A stretch of 19,677 nucleotides of DNA from MKRK01 sp001896915 (GTDB lineage: Bacteria; Bacillota; Clostridia; Oscillospirales; Acutalibacteraceae): positions 1 to 19,677 of the forward strand of contig CALJJF010000261.1 of the NCBI GenBank assembly GCA_937973935.1, read 5' to 3'. The position numbers were made by a program, and so were the translations under genes. The notes beneath the pieces are model-generated. The model did no database searches. It was not told where the DNA came from and worked only from the letters and a program-made list of their open reading frames with translations. This document shows positions 6,672 through 14,169 of this stretch, piece by piece (position 1 is the stretch's first letter; the number at the start of each line of letters is the position of its first letter).

Positions 6672-7487
6672 ATGGAAAGCAGTGAAGCAATTGAAACAAT
6701 ACTGCCGTTATTTGATCAGCCGGGCAGTAAGGAAGATATTGAAAAAATACTCATGGAACACTCCGGGCTGCCCGGTCCCAGAGGAAACCTGACCCTGGCC
6801 TATCGATTTGCTGAGCTTTTTCAAAGCAGTGAAACAACAGCCGGGCAGTATGCGTTGGCGGTACGATGGGCAGGAATATCACCTGTGGACGCGCCGGTCA
6901 ATACCCCCATGGAATATCTGCCTTTTTGCGGGGTGGTTTCCCTGGGTTCCTATTATTGCTATGCCGATGAGGGCAAACACAAGGAGATTGAGCAAATCAT
7001 CCGAGCCGCGATGAACGATGAACGCTGGCGCACAAGAGAAGCGGCGGCCATGGCATTGCAAATCATTGGAGAAAAGGACTGCCAACCGATGCTCTCCTTT
7101 TTGCAAAAGGTGCATGACAGCTCCAATTTTTTAGAAAAGCGTGCCATTGTTGCCGCACTGGCACACCCCCCGATTTTACATCATAGCCAGGTGGTCTCAT
7201 TCAGTCTTTCTGTGAGCGATGCTATCATGAAAAGCGTGGCAAACACGGAACCGGCAGAACGAAAAACAGAAGGCTTTGTTGCCTTGTCCAAAGGACTTCA
7301 GTATGCCTTAAGTGTTTTCACGGCGTTTTCCCCGGAAGACGGATTTGATCTGTTGGCAAAGTATGCAGTCAGTAACGATAAGGAAATCATCAAAATCATC
7401 AAATCCAATCTTGGGAAAGCAAGAATTGCAAAGACCCATCCGGTAAAGGTCAGCGAGATCCTATCAATCATAAACAAGGGAGTATGA
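6672..7487 (+). CDS. Alpha-helical (HEAT-like) repeat protein of unknown function
   Basis: 271 residues, almost entirely predicted helical, soluble and without signal peptide. The middle contains a HEAT-like unit (DERWRTREAAAMALQIIGEKD, about residues 116-136), followed by a similar helix pair around LEKRAIVAALAHPPIL. The N-terminus carries the distinctive stretch HSGLPGPRGNLTLA, which probably defines its family, but I do not recognise a function. The frame opens upstream at a TTG (6618) that overlaps the glycosylase stop; I prefer ATG 6672 with GGGGAG 8 bases upstream. It ends one base before the lipoprotein gene. Its place next to a DNA glycosylase suggests DNA or protein binding, but this is inference only. 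HEAT-repeat glycosylases (AlkD/AlkC) exist, yet I see no AlkD-like motif here. Confidence 0.72.
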   Translation: MESSEAIETILPLFDQPGSKEDIEKILMEHSGLPGPRGNLTLAYRFAELFQSSETTAGQYALAVRWAGISPVDAPVNTPMEYLPFCGVVSLGSYYCYADEGKHKEIEQIIRAAMNDERWRTREAAAMALQIIGEKDCQPMLSFLQKVHDSSNFLEKRAIVAALAHPPILHHSQVVSFSLSVSDAIMKSVANTEPAERKTEGFVALSKGLQYALSVFTAFSPEDGFDLLAKYAVSNDKEIIKIIKSNLGKARIAKTHPVKVSEILSIINKGV

Positions 7488-7488
7488 A

Positions 7489-8379
7489 ATGAAAAAGATA
7501 ACAGTTCTTTTCTTGCTTGTGTGCATGGTTTTTTTCACAGCCTGTTCAGGAAACAAGCATGTGTCAACCAACACCACCGTCAAACCATCAGATAATACAG
7601 CGGAAACAACGACTCTTACCTCAACAATGGCAGCCTCGTCAACAACGGCGGTCACACTCATTACAACAAGCAAAACTGCAACCAAGACAACCGTCGTAAA
7701 TGGAAAGACGACCACGAAAGCGCAAATCACCACGACGAAAAAGTCAAATGAATTGATTGTCTTGTTTTTGGGCAACAGCTTGACTTTCAGCGGCAATATA
7801 CCTCAAAAATTTGAACTTCTGGCAAAAAACAGAAGCAAAGAGGTTGTGATTTTAGAAAAGACCAACCCCGGCTATAAGCTGAGTCAGCATTATGACGACC
7901 TGAAAACAGGAGAGTTGAATGATGTATTTGTGAAAGATGTGGATGTGGTGATTTTGCAGGAATTCGGCAGCTCGGGAATCGGAACAGCCTCAGCCGTTGC
8001 AAACATCAAAAAGCTGTTTGCTCCCACCGTGAAATTTTACTTCCTATTGACAGAAATGGATATTCCCAAACGGACGGAAGAGCTGAAAGGGGTCGGAGGA
8101 CTGACCTATATCCCCAGCGGAGAAGCTCACAATCTTTTGTTATCCGACGGTTTCACCTATGAGCAGCTGCATTTGGAAAATGATTTCCATCCCAATGGCT
8201 TGTATGGCTATGTGTCTGCATTGACTGTTTACAGTGTCCTGTATGGTGAAAGCTGTGTAGGCATCCCCTGTCCCGCGGATCAATTGAATATTTTACCCGG
8301 TAGCACAACATCTGAAAAAAACAAAATCAACGCAAAAATCGAAGCAAAGGTCATGCAGGCCATTCAGAAATACAAATAG
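7489..8379 (+). CDS. SGNH-hydrolase-like lipoprotein with Thr-rich linker
   Basis: 296 residues. The N-terminus is a lipoprotein signal (MKKITVLFLLVCMVFF) with lipobox FTAC and lipidated Cys19. Residues 25-86 are a Thr/Ser-rich linker likely to span the wall. The globular part starts at IVLFLGNSLTFSGN, where Ser97 in GNSLT occupies the place of the GDSL nucleophile. LENDFHPNGLYGY supplies the Asp232-x-x-His-like pair (NDFHPN, Asp232 and His234) of SGNH block V, and VVILQEFGSSG resembles a middle block. It is thus probably an outer-face esterase or acyl-/deacetylase-type enzyme, perhaps of DUF4886 type; the substrate is unknown. AAGGGAG is 8 bases upstream, inside the end of the preceding gene. 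The gene starts one base after that gene stops. Confidence 0.82.
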   Translation: MKKITVLFLLVCMVFFTACSGNKHVSTNTTVKPSDNTAETTTLTSTMAASSTTAVTLITTSKTATKTTVVNGKTTTKAQITTTKKSNELIVLFLGNSLTFSGNIPQKFELLAKNRSKEVVILEKTNPGYKLSQHYDDLKTGELNDVFVKDVDVVILQEFGSSGIGTASAVANIKKLFAPTVKFYFLLTEMDIPKRTEELKGVGGLTYIPSGEAHNLLLSDGFTYEQLHLENDFHPNGLYGYVSALTVYSVLYGESCVGIPCPADQLNILPGSTTSEKNKINAKIEAKVMQAIQKYK

Positions 8380-8397
8380 GCCGGTTGGTTTGTTTCG

Positions 8398-8426
8398 TTG
8401 ACAAAAGAGCAGAACTGTGTCACAAT
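8398..8426 (+). promoter_or_regulatory. Internal promoter before the radical SAM gene
   Basis: A perfect TTGACA (8398-8403), 17 bases, then CACAAT (8421-8426) with TG at 8418-8419 as extended -10. It falls in the gap after the lipoprotein gene and would allow the radical SAM, RluA and helicase genes to be expressed separately. Confidence 0.6.
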
Positions 8427-8451
8427 AGAGAAAAACAACAGTGAGGCAGCA

Positions 8452-9339
8452 ATGGAACAGATACCGGCAAAAACCATTGTTTCGGGTTTTCGGGAAGGAA
8501 ACGAGTGGTTTGGGCATAATTATAACATGAATCTCTACAAGGGCTGCAGCCATGGCTGTATTTACTGCGACAGCCGCAGTAAATGCTACGGAGTAGAGGA
8601 TTTTGACAGGATAAGGGCAAAGAAAAATGCCCTTGTCCTGATTGAGCGTGAGCTGAAAAGCAAGCGAAAGACCGGCGTCATCGGGACCGGTGCCATGAGT
8701 GACCCGTATAATCCTATGGAACGGGAGCATGAATTGACCAGGGGTGCCTTACGACTGATTGACCGATATCGGTTCGGTGTGGCAATTGCCACAAAAAGCA
8801 GTTTGATTACACGGGACATTGCAGTTTTACAAGACATCAAAACCCACTCGCCGGTACTTGCCAAGATCACAATAACGGCATTCGATGATGCCTTGTGTCA
8901 AAAGATTGAGCGGAATGTATCCCTGTCTTCCGAAAGGTTTCAGGCAGTCAGGGCTTTGTCTGACAACGGAATTTTTACCGGGGTGTTGCTCATGCCGGTG
9001 CTGCCGTTTGTGGAAGATACCGTGGAAAATGTTTTGGAAATCGTGCAGACAGCGGCGGACTGCGGGGCAAAGTTTGTATATCCCGCTTTTGGCGTGACCT
9101 TGCGGCAAAACCAACGGGACTGGTTTTTGCAGCGGATTGAGGAAAGCTTTCCCGGCACCAAGCAAAAATATATCAGACAATTCGGAAACAATTATCAATG
9201 CATCAGTCCGAAGGCAGGGGAGCTTTGGTCGGTTTTTAAAGAGGAATGCGACAGGCTGGGAATGTTATATCAAATGCCGGAAATTATAAATGCATATAAA
9301 AAAGGATACGGCGAAAGCCAATTATCCTTGTTTTCATAA
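8452..9339 (+). CDS. SPL-family radical SAM protein
   Basis: 295 residues. The radical SAM cluster motif is GCSHGCIYCDSRS (CxxxCxxC), preceded by NMNLYKGC and followed by GTGAMSDPYNPMERE, a stretch typical of the spore photoproduct lyase-like (SplB-related, Rv2578c-like) group. True SplB has a different N-terminal domain and a C-terminal radical-relay cysteine; neither is evident, so spore photoproduct repair is not claimed. The protein ends in ESQLSLFS. An in-frame TTG lies at 8398, but that codon is the -35 box of the promoter; the ATG at 8452, with GTGAGG 5 bases upstream, is the likely start. RluA follows after 12 bases. Confidence 0.85.
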   Translation: MEQIPAKTIVSGFREGNEWFGHNYNMNLYKGCSHGCIYCDSRSKCYGVEDFDRIRAKKNALVLIERELKSKRKTGVIGTGAMSDPYNPMEREHELTRGALRLIDRYRFGVAIATKSSLITRDIAVLQDIKTHSPVLAKITITAFDDALCQKIERNVSLSSERFQAVRALSDNGIFTGVLLMPVLPFVEDTVENVLEIVQTAADCGAKFVYPAFGVTLRQNQRDWFLQRIEESFPGTKQKYIRQFGNNYQCISPKAGELWSVFKEECDRLGMLYQMPEIINAYKKGYGESQLSLFS

Positions 9340-9351
9340 AAGCATAGGAGA

Positions 9352-10218
9352 ATGAAATTGAACAAAGAATACATCGTAACCAAAAATAGCGGACTATTGG
9401 AGTCCTTGATTGAAAATATTAAGGACAAGTCCAGAAACAACATCAAAGCAATCCTGAAAAATGGCGAAGTCATGGTGGACGGCAGGATCGTCAAGCAATT
9501 TGACCATCCCTTATCCATAGGGCAGAAAATCAGCATTAAGAAATACAACAACAGGGATCAGACACTGAAAACGATGCTGGATATTTTGTATGAAGATGAT
9601 GAGATTATCGTAATCAACAAGCCGGCGGGGCTACTTACCGTGGCCACGGAAAAAGACGAGAGCGTCACGGTATATCATATGCTGACGAAATATGTGAAGC
9701 TGAGAAACAGTCGAAACAGGGCTTTCATAGTGCATCGGTTGGATCGTGACACTTCGGGGGTTTTGCTAGCAGCCAAAAACGAAGAGATCAGAAATGCATT
9801 TCAGGATCGGTGGGACGAGCTGGCGCTTCACCGGGGCTATATAGCCGTGGTGGAGGGAGCGCCGGATAAGGATAAGGGAATCATCCGTTCGTTTTTGAAA
9901 CAGGGGCAGCCCGGCGTTGTGTTTTCCACAAAGGAAAGCGAAGGAAAAGAAGCGATTACGGAATATGCTGTAATCAAAGAGAATGAAAGCTACGCCATGC
10001 TGGAGATTTCCTTGCACACCGGACGGAAAAACCAAATCCGCGTACACATGAAGGAAATGGGACACAGTGTGGTGGGAGACAAAAAATACGGCGCCACCGG
10101 CAATCCGATGAAACGGCTGGGTCTGCACGCACACAAGCTCATCGTCAAGCACCCGTTTTCCGGTGAGGAAATGTGTTTTGAAGCCAAAACGCCAAAGGAA
10201 TTTAATAAATTAGTATAA
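9352..10218 (+). CDS. RluA-family 23S rRNA/tRNA pseudouridine synthase
   Basis: 288 residues in the usual RluA order: an N-terminal S4 RNA-binding domain (about residues 10-65, with RNNIKAILKNGEVMVDG), then the catalytic domain with NKPAGLLT (89-96), the motif HRLDRDTSG (128-136) containing catalytic Asp131, and the RKNQIRVHM segment (about 225-233). It converts uridine to pseudouridine in rRNA or tRNA; the target position cannot be read from the sequence. On start choice, AGGAG (9346-9350) is only 1 base before the ATG at 9352 but 7 bases before an in-frame TTG at 9358, so the real start may be TTG 9358, two codons later. It is closely packed between the radical SAM and helicase genes. Confidence 0.92.
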   Translation: MKLNKEYIVTKNSGLLESLIENIKDKSRNNIKAILKNGEVMVDGRIVKQFDHPLSIGQKISIKKYNNRDQTLKTMLDILYEDDEIIVINKPAGLLTVATEKDESVTVYHMLTKYVKLRNSRNRAFIVHRLDRDTSGVLLAAKNEEIRNAFQDRWDELALHRGYIAVVEGAPDKDKGIIRSFLKQGQPGVVFSTKESEGKEAITEYAVIKENESYAMLEISLHTGRKNQIRVHMKEMGHSVVGDKKYGATGNPMKRLGLHAHKLIVKHPFSGEEMCFEAKTPKEFNKLV

Positions 10219-10248
10219 CAATGCACACAATACAATCGGGTGAAGCAA

Positions 10249-12009
10249 ATGAAAAAGGCGCAGAGGATTTTAAGGGAATTTGACAAGCTGAAAAAGGATT
10301 ACCGGCAGCTTGAGGAAATTGTGAAAAACACCAAAACGGGTAATCTATGGAACCATGAGGCTGCCATTCGAAAGAAAATCAAAGCACTGAAAGAATTCAA
10401 ATATCAGGAAATCAATGAGTTCCATGGGGTATATGAGAACTACCTAAGCTTTCTTGACAATGTGTCAAAAAGGCTTTTGGAGCATTACAATAAAAAAAAT
10501 AACTGCAGTTACAGGTTTGAGGATATCACGGCTACCGACAAGGCGGGTTATATCAGCTCAGGCATTATTTCTGTGCTGATTACCAGCCATATTCCGGAAC
10601 TTGTGGCAGGTGAGTTCACAAAATATTTTCCCCGAAACCCGAAGGATGAATATGACACCGCAAGAAAAATCAAAAGGCGGTTTTTTCTCCATCTCGGACA
10701 GACCAATACAGGTAAAACCTATAATTCACTGCAGCGGCTGAAACAGGCATCCTGTGGGGTATACCTTGCCCCTCTTCGTATACTCGCACTGGAAAACTAT
10801 GAAAAACTCAATAGAGAAGGTGTCCCCTGCCATTTGCTGACCGGTGAAGAGGAAATGCGGGTGGAGGGTGCCAATCATATCAGCTGTACCATCGAAAAAC
10901 TCAATTCGGAACAAAGCTATGACGTGGCTGTGATCGATGAGATTCAGATGATTGGCGGCACACAGAGAGGACAGGCCTGGACAAGGGCGCTTCTCGGTCT
11001 GCAAAGTGAAGAAATTCATATCTGCGGTGCGATCAATACCAAGGAGTTGCTAATAAAAATCATTGAGGACTGCGGCGACAGCTATGAAATTACCGAATAC
11101 GTCAGAGATGTGCCTTTGCTGGTGATGAATGACCCCTTTGAACTGAAACAAGCCGAGAGCGGAGACGCTTTGGTGGTGTTTTCAAAGCGGAGGGTTCTGG
11201 AACTGTACCAATATTTTACGGGCAAAAAAATGAAGGCTTCTGTGATTTACGGGGATTTGCCGCCGGAGGTTCGCCGAATGCAGTACGACGCTTTTATCAG
11301 CGGTGAAAACAAGATTTTAGTGACCACAGACGCCATCGGTATGGGGGTGAATCTCCCCATTCGCCGGGTCATTTTTATGGATATCAAAAAGTTTGACGGG
11401 GAAGAAATCCGTTATCTCACCAGTCAGGAGATCAAGCAAATTGCAGGCAGAGCGGGCAGAAAAGGCATTTATGATGTGGGATACGTAGGCGTGAACAGTA
11501 TCAGCCAGCAGTTTATTGCAGAGAGTTTGGATGCCGATGACGAACCGGTGAATTCAGCCATCGTTGGTCCCAGTGAAGCAATTTTAAAAATCAAAAATCT
11601 TCCTCTTCGTGAAAAGCTGGCATTGTGGAGTACCCGGGAAGAAACACTGCCTTACTACAAAAAAATGGATGTCCGGGACGGATTGCTGATTCTTGACAGT
11701 GTGAAAAGCTTTCGACTGGCTGAGGCGGATGAATATAAGCTGATTCGGCTGCCTTTTGATGTCAACAGCAATGATATGCTGCTTCTTTTCCTTGAATATG
11801 TGGAGCAGTTTTTCAAAAAGCATGTGGGTGCCCTGACAAAACCCAAAATGAAAAGCGGAATGCTTCCTGATCTGGAAATCTATTATCAGATGATAAATTT
11901 GTATTATTCTTTCTCAAAAAGCTTTCATATTGATTTCGATGAACAATGGGTGTATCACGAACGGGAAATCATCAGTAAAAAAATCAATCATTTATTGCTA
12001 AGAATGTAA
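10249..12009 (+). CDS. SUV3-like superfamily 2 RNA helicase
   Basis: A 586-residue helicase. After a helical, basic N-terminal region (1-140) come Walker A GQTNTGKT (150-157), motif Ia-like YLAPLRILALE, CTIEKLN (about 213-219), the DExH-type box DEIQ (230-233), VTTDAIGMGVNLPI (motif V), and QIAGRAGR (motif VI), followed by about 150 residues of C-terminal helices. DEIQ and the TNTGKT form of the P-loop are hallmarks of the SUV3 family, best known as the mitochondrial degradosome helicase acting with an exoribonuclease. A role in RNA unwinding or decay is likely by family. A GTG at 10240 is in frame, but GGGTGA (10238-10243) is better read as the ribosome site for ATG 10249. It is the last gene before the terminator. 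Confidence 0.88.
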   Translation: MKKAQRILREFDKLKKDYRQLEEIVKNTKTGNLWNHEAAIRKKIKALKEFKYQEINEFHGVYENYLSFLDNVSKRLLEHYNKKNNCSYRFEDITATDKAGYISSGIISVLITSHIPELVAGEFTKYFPRNPKDEYDTARKIKRRFFLHLGQTNTGKTYNSLQRLKQASCGVYLAPLRILALENYEKLNREGVPCHLLTGEEEMRVEGANHISCTIEKLNSEQSYDVAVIDEIQMIGGTQRGQAWTRALLGLQSEEIHICGAINTKELLIKIIEDCGDSYEITEYVRDVPLLVMNDPFELKQAESGDALVVFSKRRVLELYQYFTGKKMKASVIYGDLPPEVRRMQYDAFISGENKILVTTDAIGMGVNLPIRRVIFMDIKKFDGEEIRYLTSQEIKQIAGRAGRKGIYDVGYVGVNSISQQFIAESLDADDEPVNSAIVGPSEAILKIKNLPLREKLALWSTREETLPYYKKMDVRDGLLILDSVKSFRLAEADEYKLIRLPFDVNSNDMLLLFLEYVEQFFKKHVGALTKPKMKSGMLPDLEIYYQMINLYYSFSKSFHIDFDEQWVYHEREIISKKINHLLLRM

Positions 12010-12046
12010 AAATAAGCACCCAACACAATTGTCGGGTGTTTATTTT
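12009..12046. terminator. Likely bidirectional terminator between the helicase and ytfJ genes
   Basis: AAAATAAGCACCC pairs with GGGTGTTTATTTT (one G-T pair) around a central loop that can pair further as AAC/GTC. The A/T-rich outer stem can serve transcripts from either side. Confidence 0.75.
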
Positions 12047-12070
12047 ACTATTTTCGATTTGCTTGCTTTG

Positions 12071-12481
12071 TTACTGACCTTGCTGTGCGTTCTGCTGAGC
12101 TTGTTGGCCCTGTTGCTTGTTGCCCATCAAAATTTGAGGGATTTTATCAATAATCTGGCTTGAAACTCCCCCGAGACCATTCATAGGAAGCATAGAAACA
12201 TTGTTTTTGTCAATTACGATAATCGCATCGGTAGAAAGCTTGGCACCCAAACCAAGTGCTCCTCCGCTCATATTTCCCGCTGCGGTTGCACTGGCAGACT
12301 GGGAACCTTTTGTACTTGTATTTCCAGTACCGTATCCAAGGGTGATCGATACTACAGGCAAAAAGGTTTTGTCACCCTGTGAAACAGGTTTTCCGATAAG
12401 ACCTTCTTTCTGGGTAAAGTTTTCAAGACTGTGAAAAAGGGTATCCACATTGGTGTTTACATCTATATTGTGTTCAGGCAT
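12071..12481 (-). CDS. ytfJ: GerW/YtfJ family sporulation protein
   Basis: 136 residues. Features of the YtfJ/GerW family are an N-terminal helix (VDTLFHSLENF), then IGKPVSQGDKTFLPVVSITLGYGTG (about 29-53), a small-residue-rich flexible segment (SASATAAGNMSGGALGLGA), and the strand DAIIVIDKNNVSMLPM (about 85-100). It ends in a Gln-rich tail. In Bacillus the family is made in the forespore and is linked to germination, but its biochemical role is unknown. The ATG has AAAGGAG 7 bases upstream and overlaps the end of the upstream DUF2953 gene by 8 bases, the same ytfI-ytfJ order as in Bacillus, which strengthens both calls. The glycine-rich segment is shorter than in B. subtilis, and the Gln tail looks lineage-specific. 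Confidence 0.85.
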   Translation of the reverse strand: MPEHNIDVNTNVDTLFHSLENFTQKEGLIGKPVSQGDKTFLPVVSITLGYGTGNTSTKGSQSASATAAGNMSGGALGLGAKLSTDAIIVIDKNNVSMLPMNGLGGVSSQIIDKIPQILMGNKQQGQQAQQNAQQGQ

Positions 12482-12986
12482 ATTGTTTCTCCTTTATTTT
12501 TAGTTTAATAGGCATTTGTTTGATGATCTTTGTCAGAGTGATACCGATGTTGATTTTCGCAGTCGCTTTGATTCTGATATAGTCTTTCTCTGCCCAAAAA
12601 TCCGGATTTTGAAAGAGGAAGGAAATAGGTATCAGCTGGGTCAGAAAGCTGACTGTGCCACAAGCAAGCCCTGTGATAAATTTGTCCCGAAAGCCATAAT
12701 CTGCACTGATTGTGATATCTGTAGTTTTGACAGTTTTCAGCATGGACAGTTTTGATTTTCTTTTTTTCTGCTTTGCGGCCTTGTTGAATATTCGCATGTG
12801 TAACAGGAATACTGTGATTAAGGGCTTTGAATCTTTCATGCCGATTCTTATTTTCAAAAAAGGATCAAACCATGAAAGCGTCAGATTCATCTCTTCGGAA
12901 ACCGTGTTCAAAATGAAGATAGCCTTTGCTGTTACAGTGAATACCAAAACTACAAAAAGTATCACCAAAAATAATAAAAATAACAT
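12474..12986 (-). CDS. ytfI: DUF2953 protein, YtfI-like
   Basis: 170 residues with an N-terminal membrane anchor (LFLLFLVILFVVLVFTVTA), then a region with LTLSWFDPFLKIRIG (DUF2953 hallmark type), a Lys-rich patch (KAAKQKKRKSK, about 74-84), and a second hydrophobic stretch (LACGTVSFLTQLIPISFLF). It ends with basic, beta-like sequence. The function of DUF2953 is unknown; in Bacillus the gene precedes ytfJ and the pair is sporulation-linked. The ATG has GAGGAGG about 8 bases upstream. The stop overlaps the ytfJ start. A weak sigma-A-like box set (TTGTTA, 17 bases, TATACC; 13037-13065 on this strand) lies upstream; no forespore-type promoter was convincingly found. Confidence 0.82.
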   Translation of the reverse strand: MLFLLFLVILFVVLVFTVTAKAIFILNTVSEEMNLTLSWFDPFLKIRIGMKDSKPLITVFLLHMRIFNKAAKQKKRKSKLSMLKTVKTTDITISADYGFRDKFITGLACGTVSFLTQLIPISFLFQNPDFWAEKDYIRIKATAKINIGITLTKIIKQMPIKLKIKEKQYA

Positions 12987-13005
12987 AGAAGGTACCTCCT
13001 CATAA

Positions 13006-13356
13006 TATTTTTCACATTGCGATGCCGTTCTACTCTGGTATATATTTAGCAGTCACAAATAACAATATTATTTGGCATAAAATTTATAAATGATTGATAT
13101 TACTTTTGCGGTTTCATCCTTATCGTATCACTCGGGGTGTATGGAATCAGGAAACATCTTGTCAGAAAGAACAATGTATTAAAAAATAAAAAATCATTAC
13201 CGGACAGTGAAACATATCAGCGTGTCAATCGGTTACATATCGCTACAAACAGCATTCCTAGGATCTTTCTAAATCGAAAACTGTTCCATGAAAAAATAAA
13301 GGAAAAACATCACAGTTTCTGATAAAAAAATTAAATGAAAAAGATAAATTTCCCGA
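13006..13356. other. AT-rich intergenic stretch without a supported gene
   Basis: About 350 bases between the divergent ytfI gene and the MerR promoter. A 61-codon frame (13137-13322, +) starts at GTG, has no clear ribosome site and shows no recognisable domain; it is not called. No tRNA, strong hairpin or direct repeat was seen. It may hold the ytfI-ytfJ promoter. Confidence 0.6.
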
Positions 13357-13387
13357 TTGACATTCACGCTGCGGAAAGGTGTATTAT
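13357..13387 (+). promoter_or_regulatory. MerR-type promoter with 19-bp spacer and operator dyad
   Basis: A perfect TTGACA (13357-13362) and TATTAT (13382-13387) are separated by 19 bases, the overlong spacing that MerR-family activators correct by DNA distortion. Within the spacer, ACATTCACGC (13360-13369) and GCGGAAAGGT (13371-13380) form an imperfect dyad (7 of 10 positions) around one central base. This fits autoregulation of the gene that follows at 13411. Confidence 0.8.
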
Positions 13388-13410
13388 GGTTTTGCAAGGG
13401 AGGAAATAAC

Positions 13411-14169
13411 ATGGAATACACGGTGCAAAAGCTTGGAAAAATCGCAGGCATCAGCACACGGACACTGCGGTACTACGATGAGATTGATCTATTAAAGCCG
13501 GCAAGGATCAATTCATCGGGCTATCGGCTGTATGGACAACAGGAGGTTGATCGACTTCAACAGATTTTGTTTTACCGTGAGCTTGGCGTCAGCCTTGATG
13601 AAATCAAGCGGGTATTGTCTGAGCCGGGCTTTGACAGCCTCTCGGCACTGCGTCGCCATCGGGAAAGTCTCCTTTGCAGAAAACAACAGCTTGAACTGCT
13701 TCTTAACAATGTTGAGAAAACAATTCAAAGCAAGGAAGGAGTAGATAGGATGAATGACGATGAGAAGTTTGAAGGCTTCAAACAAAAGCTGGTCGGGGAA
13801 AACGAAGAAAAATACGGCGAGGAAATCCGCGAAAAATACGGGAATGATGCCGTGGACCGTTCCAATCATAAGCTGAAAAACATGACCCGACAGCAGTATG
13901 AAGAAGTGGAGCGGCTGTCGACAGCGGTCAATGAAGCTCTCCGAGAAGCATTTGCAGAAGGTGACCCGGCAGGTAAAACGGCACAAAACGCCTGTGAGCT
14001 TCATAAACAATGGCTGTGTTATTACTGGGACAGCTATTCCAAAGAAGCCCATATGGGGCTTGCCGAGATGTATGTCAATGATGAACGTTTCCAAGCATAT
14101 TACGACAAAATCGTACCCGGTTGTGCCGTTTTTCTGCGGGATGCAATACGGATCTATACACTGCGGTAA
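13411..14169 (+). CDS. MerR-family regulator with TipAS-type ligand domain (Mta/TipA-like)
   Basis: 252 residues. The N-terminus is a MerR winged helix-turn-helix: VQKLGKIAGISTRTLRYYDE (5-24), wing SGYRLYG (36-42) and the second helix pair up to SLDEIKRVL. A coiled-coil linker follows (RRHRESLLCRKQQLELLLNNVEKTI). The C-terminal half (about 130-250), including ACELHKQWLCYYWDSYSKEAHMGL-type residues and the MYVNDERFQAYYD motif, matches the antibiotic-binding TipAS domain of TipA and Mta, which activate drug-efflux genes. The ATG has GGGAGG 7 bases upstream; an in-frame TTG at 13357 is the -35 box and is rejected. The only obvious target in the window is its own promoter; no drug-efflux gene adjoins it. 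Confidence 0.9.
   Translation: MEYTVQKLGKIAGISTRTLRYYDEIDLLKPARINSSGYRLYGQQEVDRLQQILFYRELGVSLDEIKRVLSEPGFDSLSALRRHRESLLCRKQQLELLLNNVEKTIQSKEGVDRMNDDEKFEGFKQKLVGENEEKYGEEIREKYGNDAVDRSNHKLKNMTRQQYEEVERLSTAVNEALREAFAEGDPAGKTAQNACELHKQWLCYYWDSYSKEAHMGLAEMYVNDERFQAYYDKIVPGCAVFLRDAIRIYTLR

Noticed and set aside
8452..9339. Spore photoproduct lyase (splB)
   Set aside because: The radical SAM motif is of the SPL group, but the N-terminal region and the C-terminal relay cysteine of SplB are not apparent, so the narrower function is not supported.
13137..13322. A 61-codon frame in the ytfI-merR gap
   Set aside because: It has a GTG start, no convincing ribosome site, Lys/Asn/His-rich content expected of AT-rich noncoding DNA, and no family resemblance.
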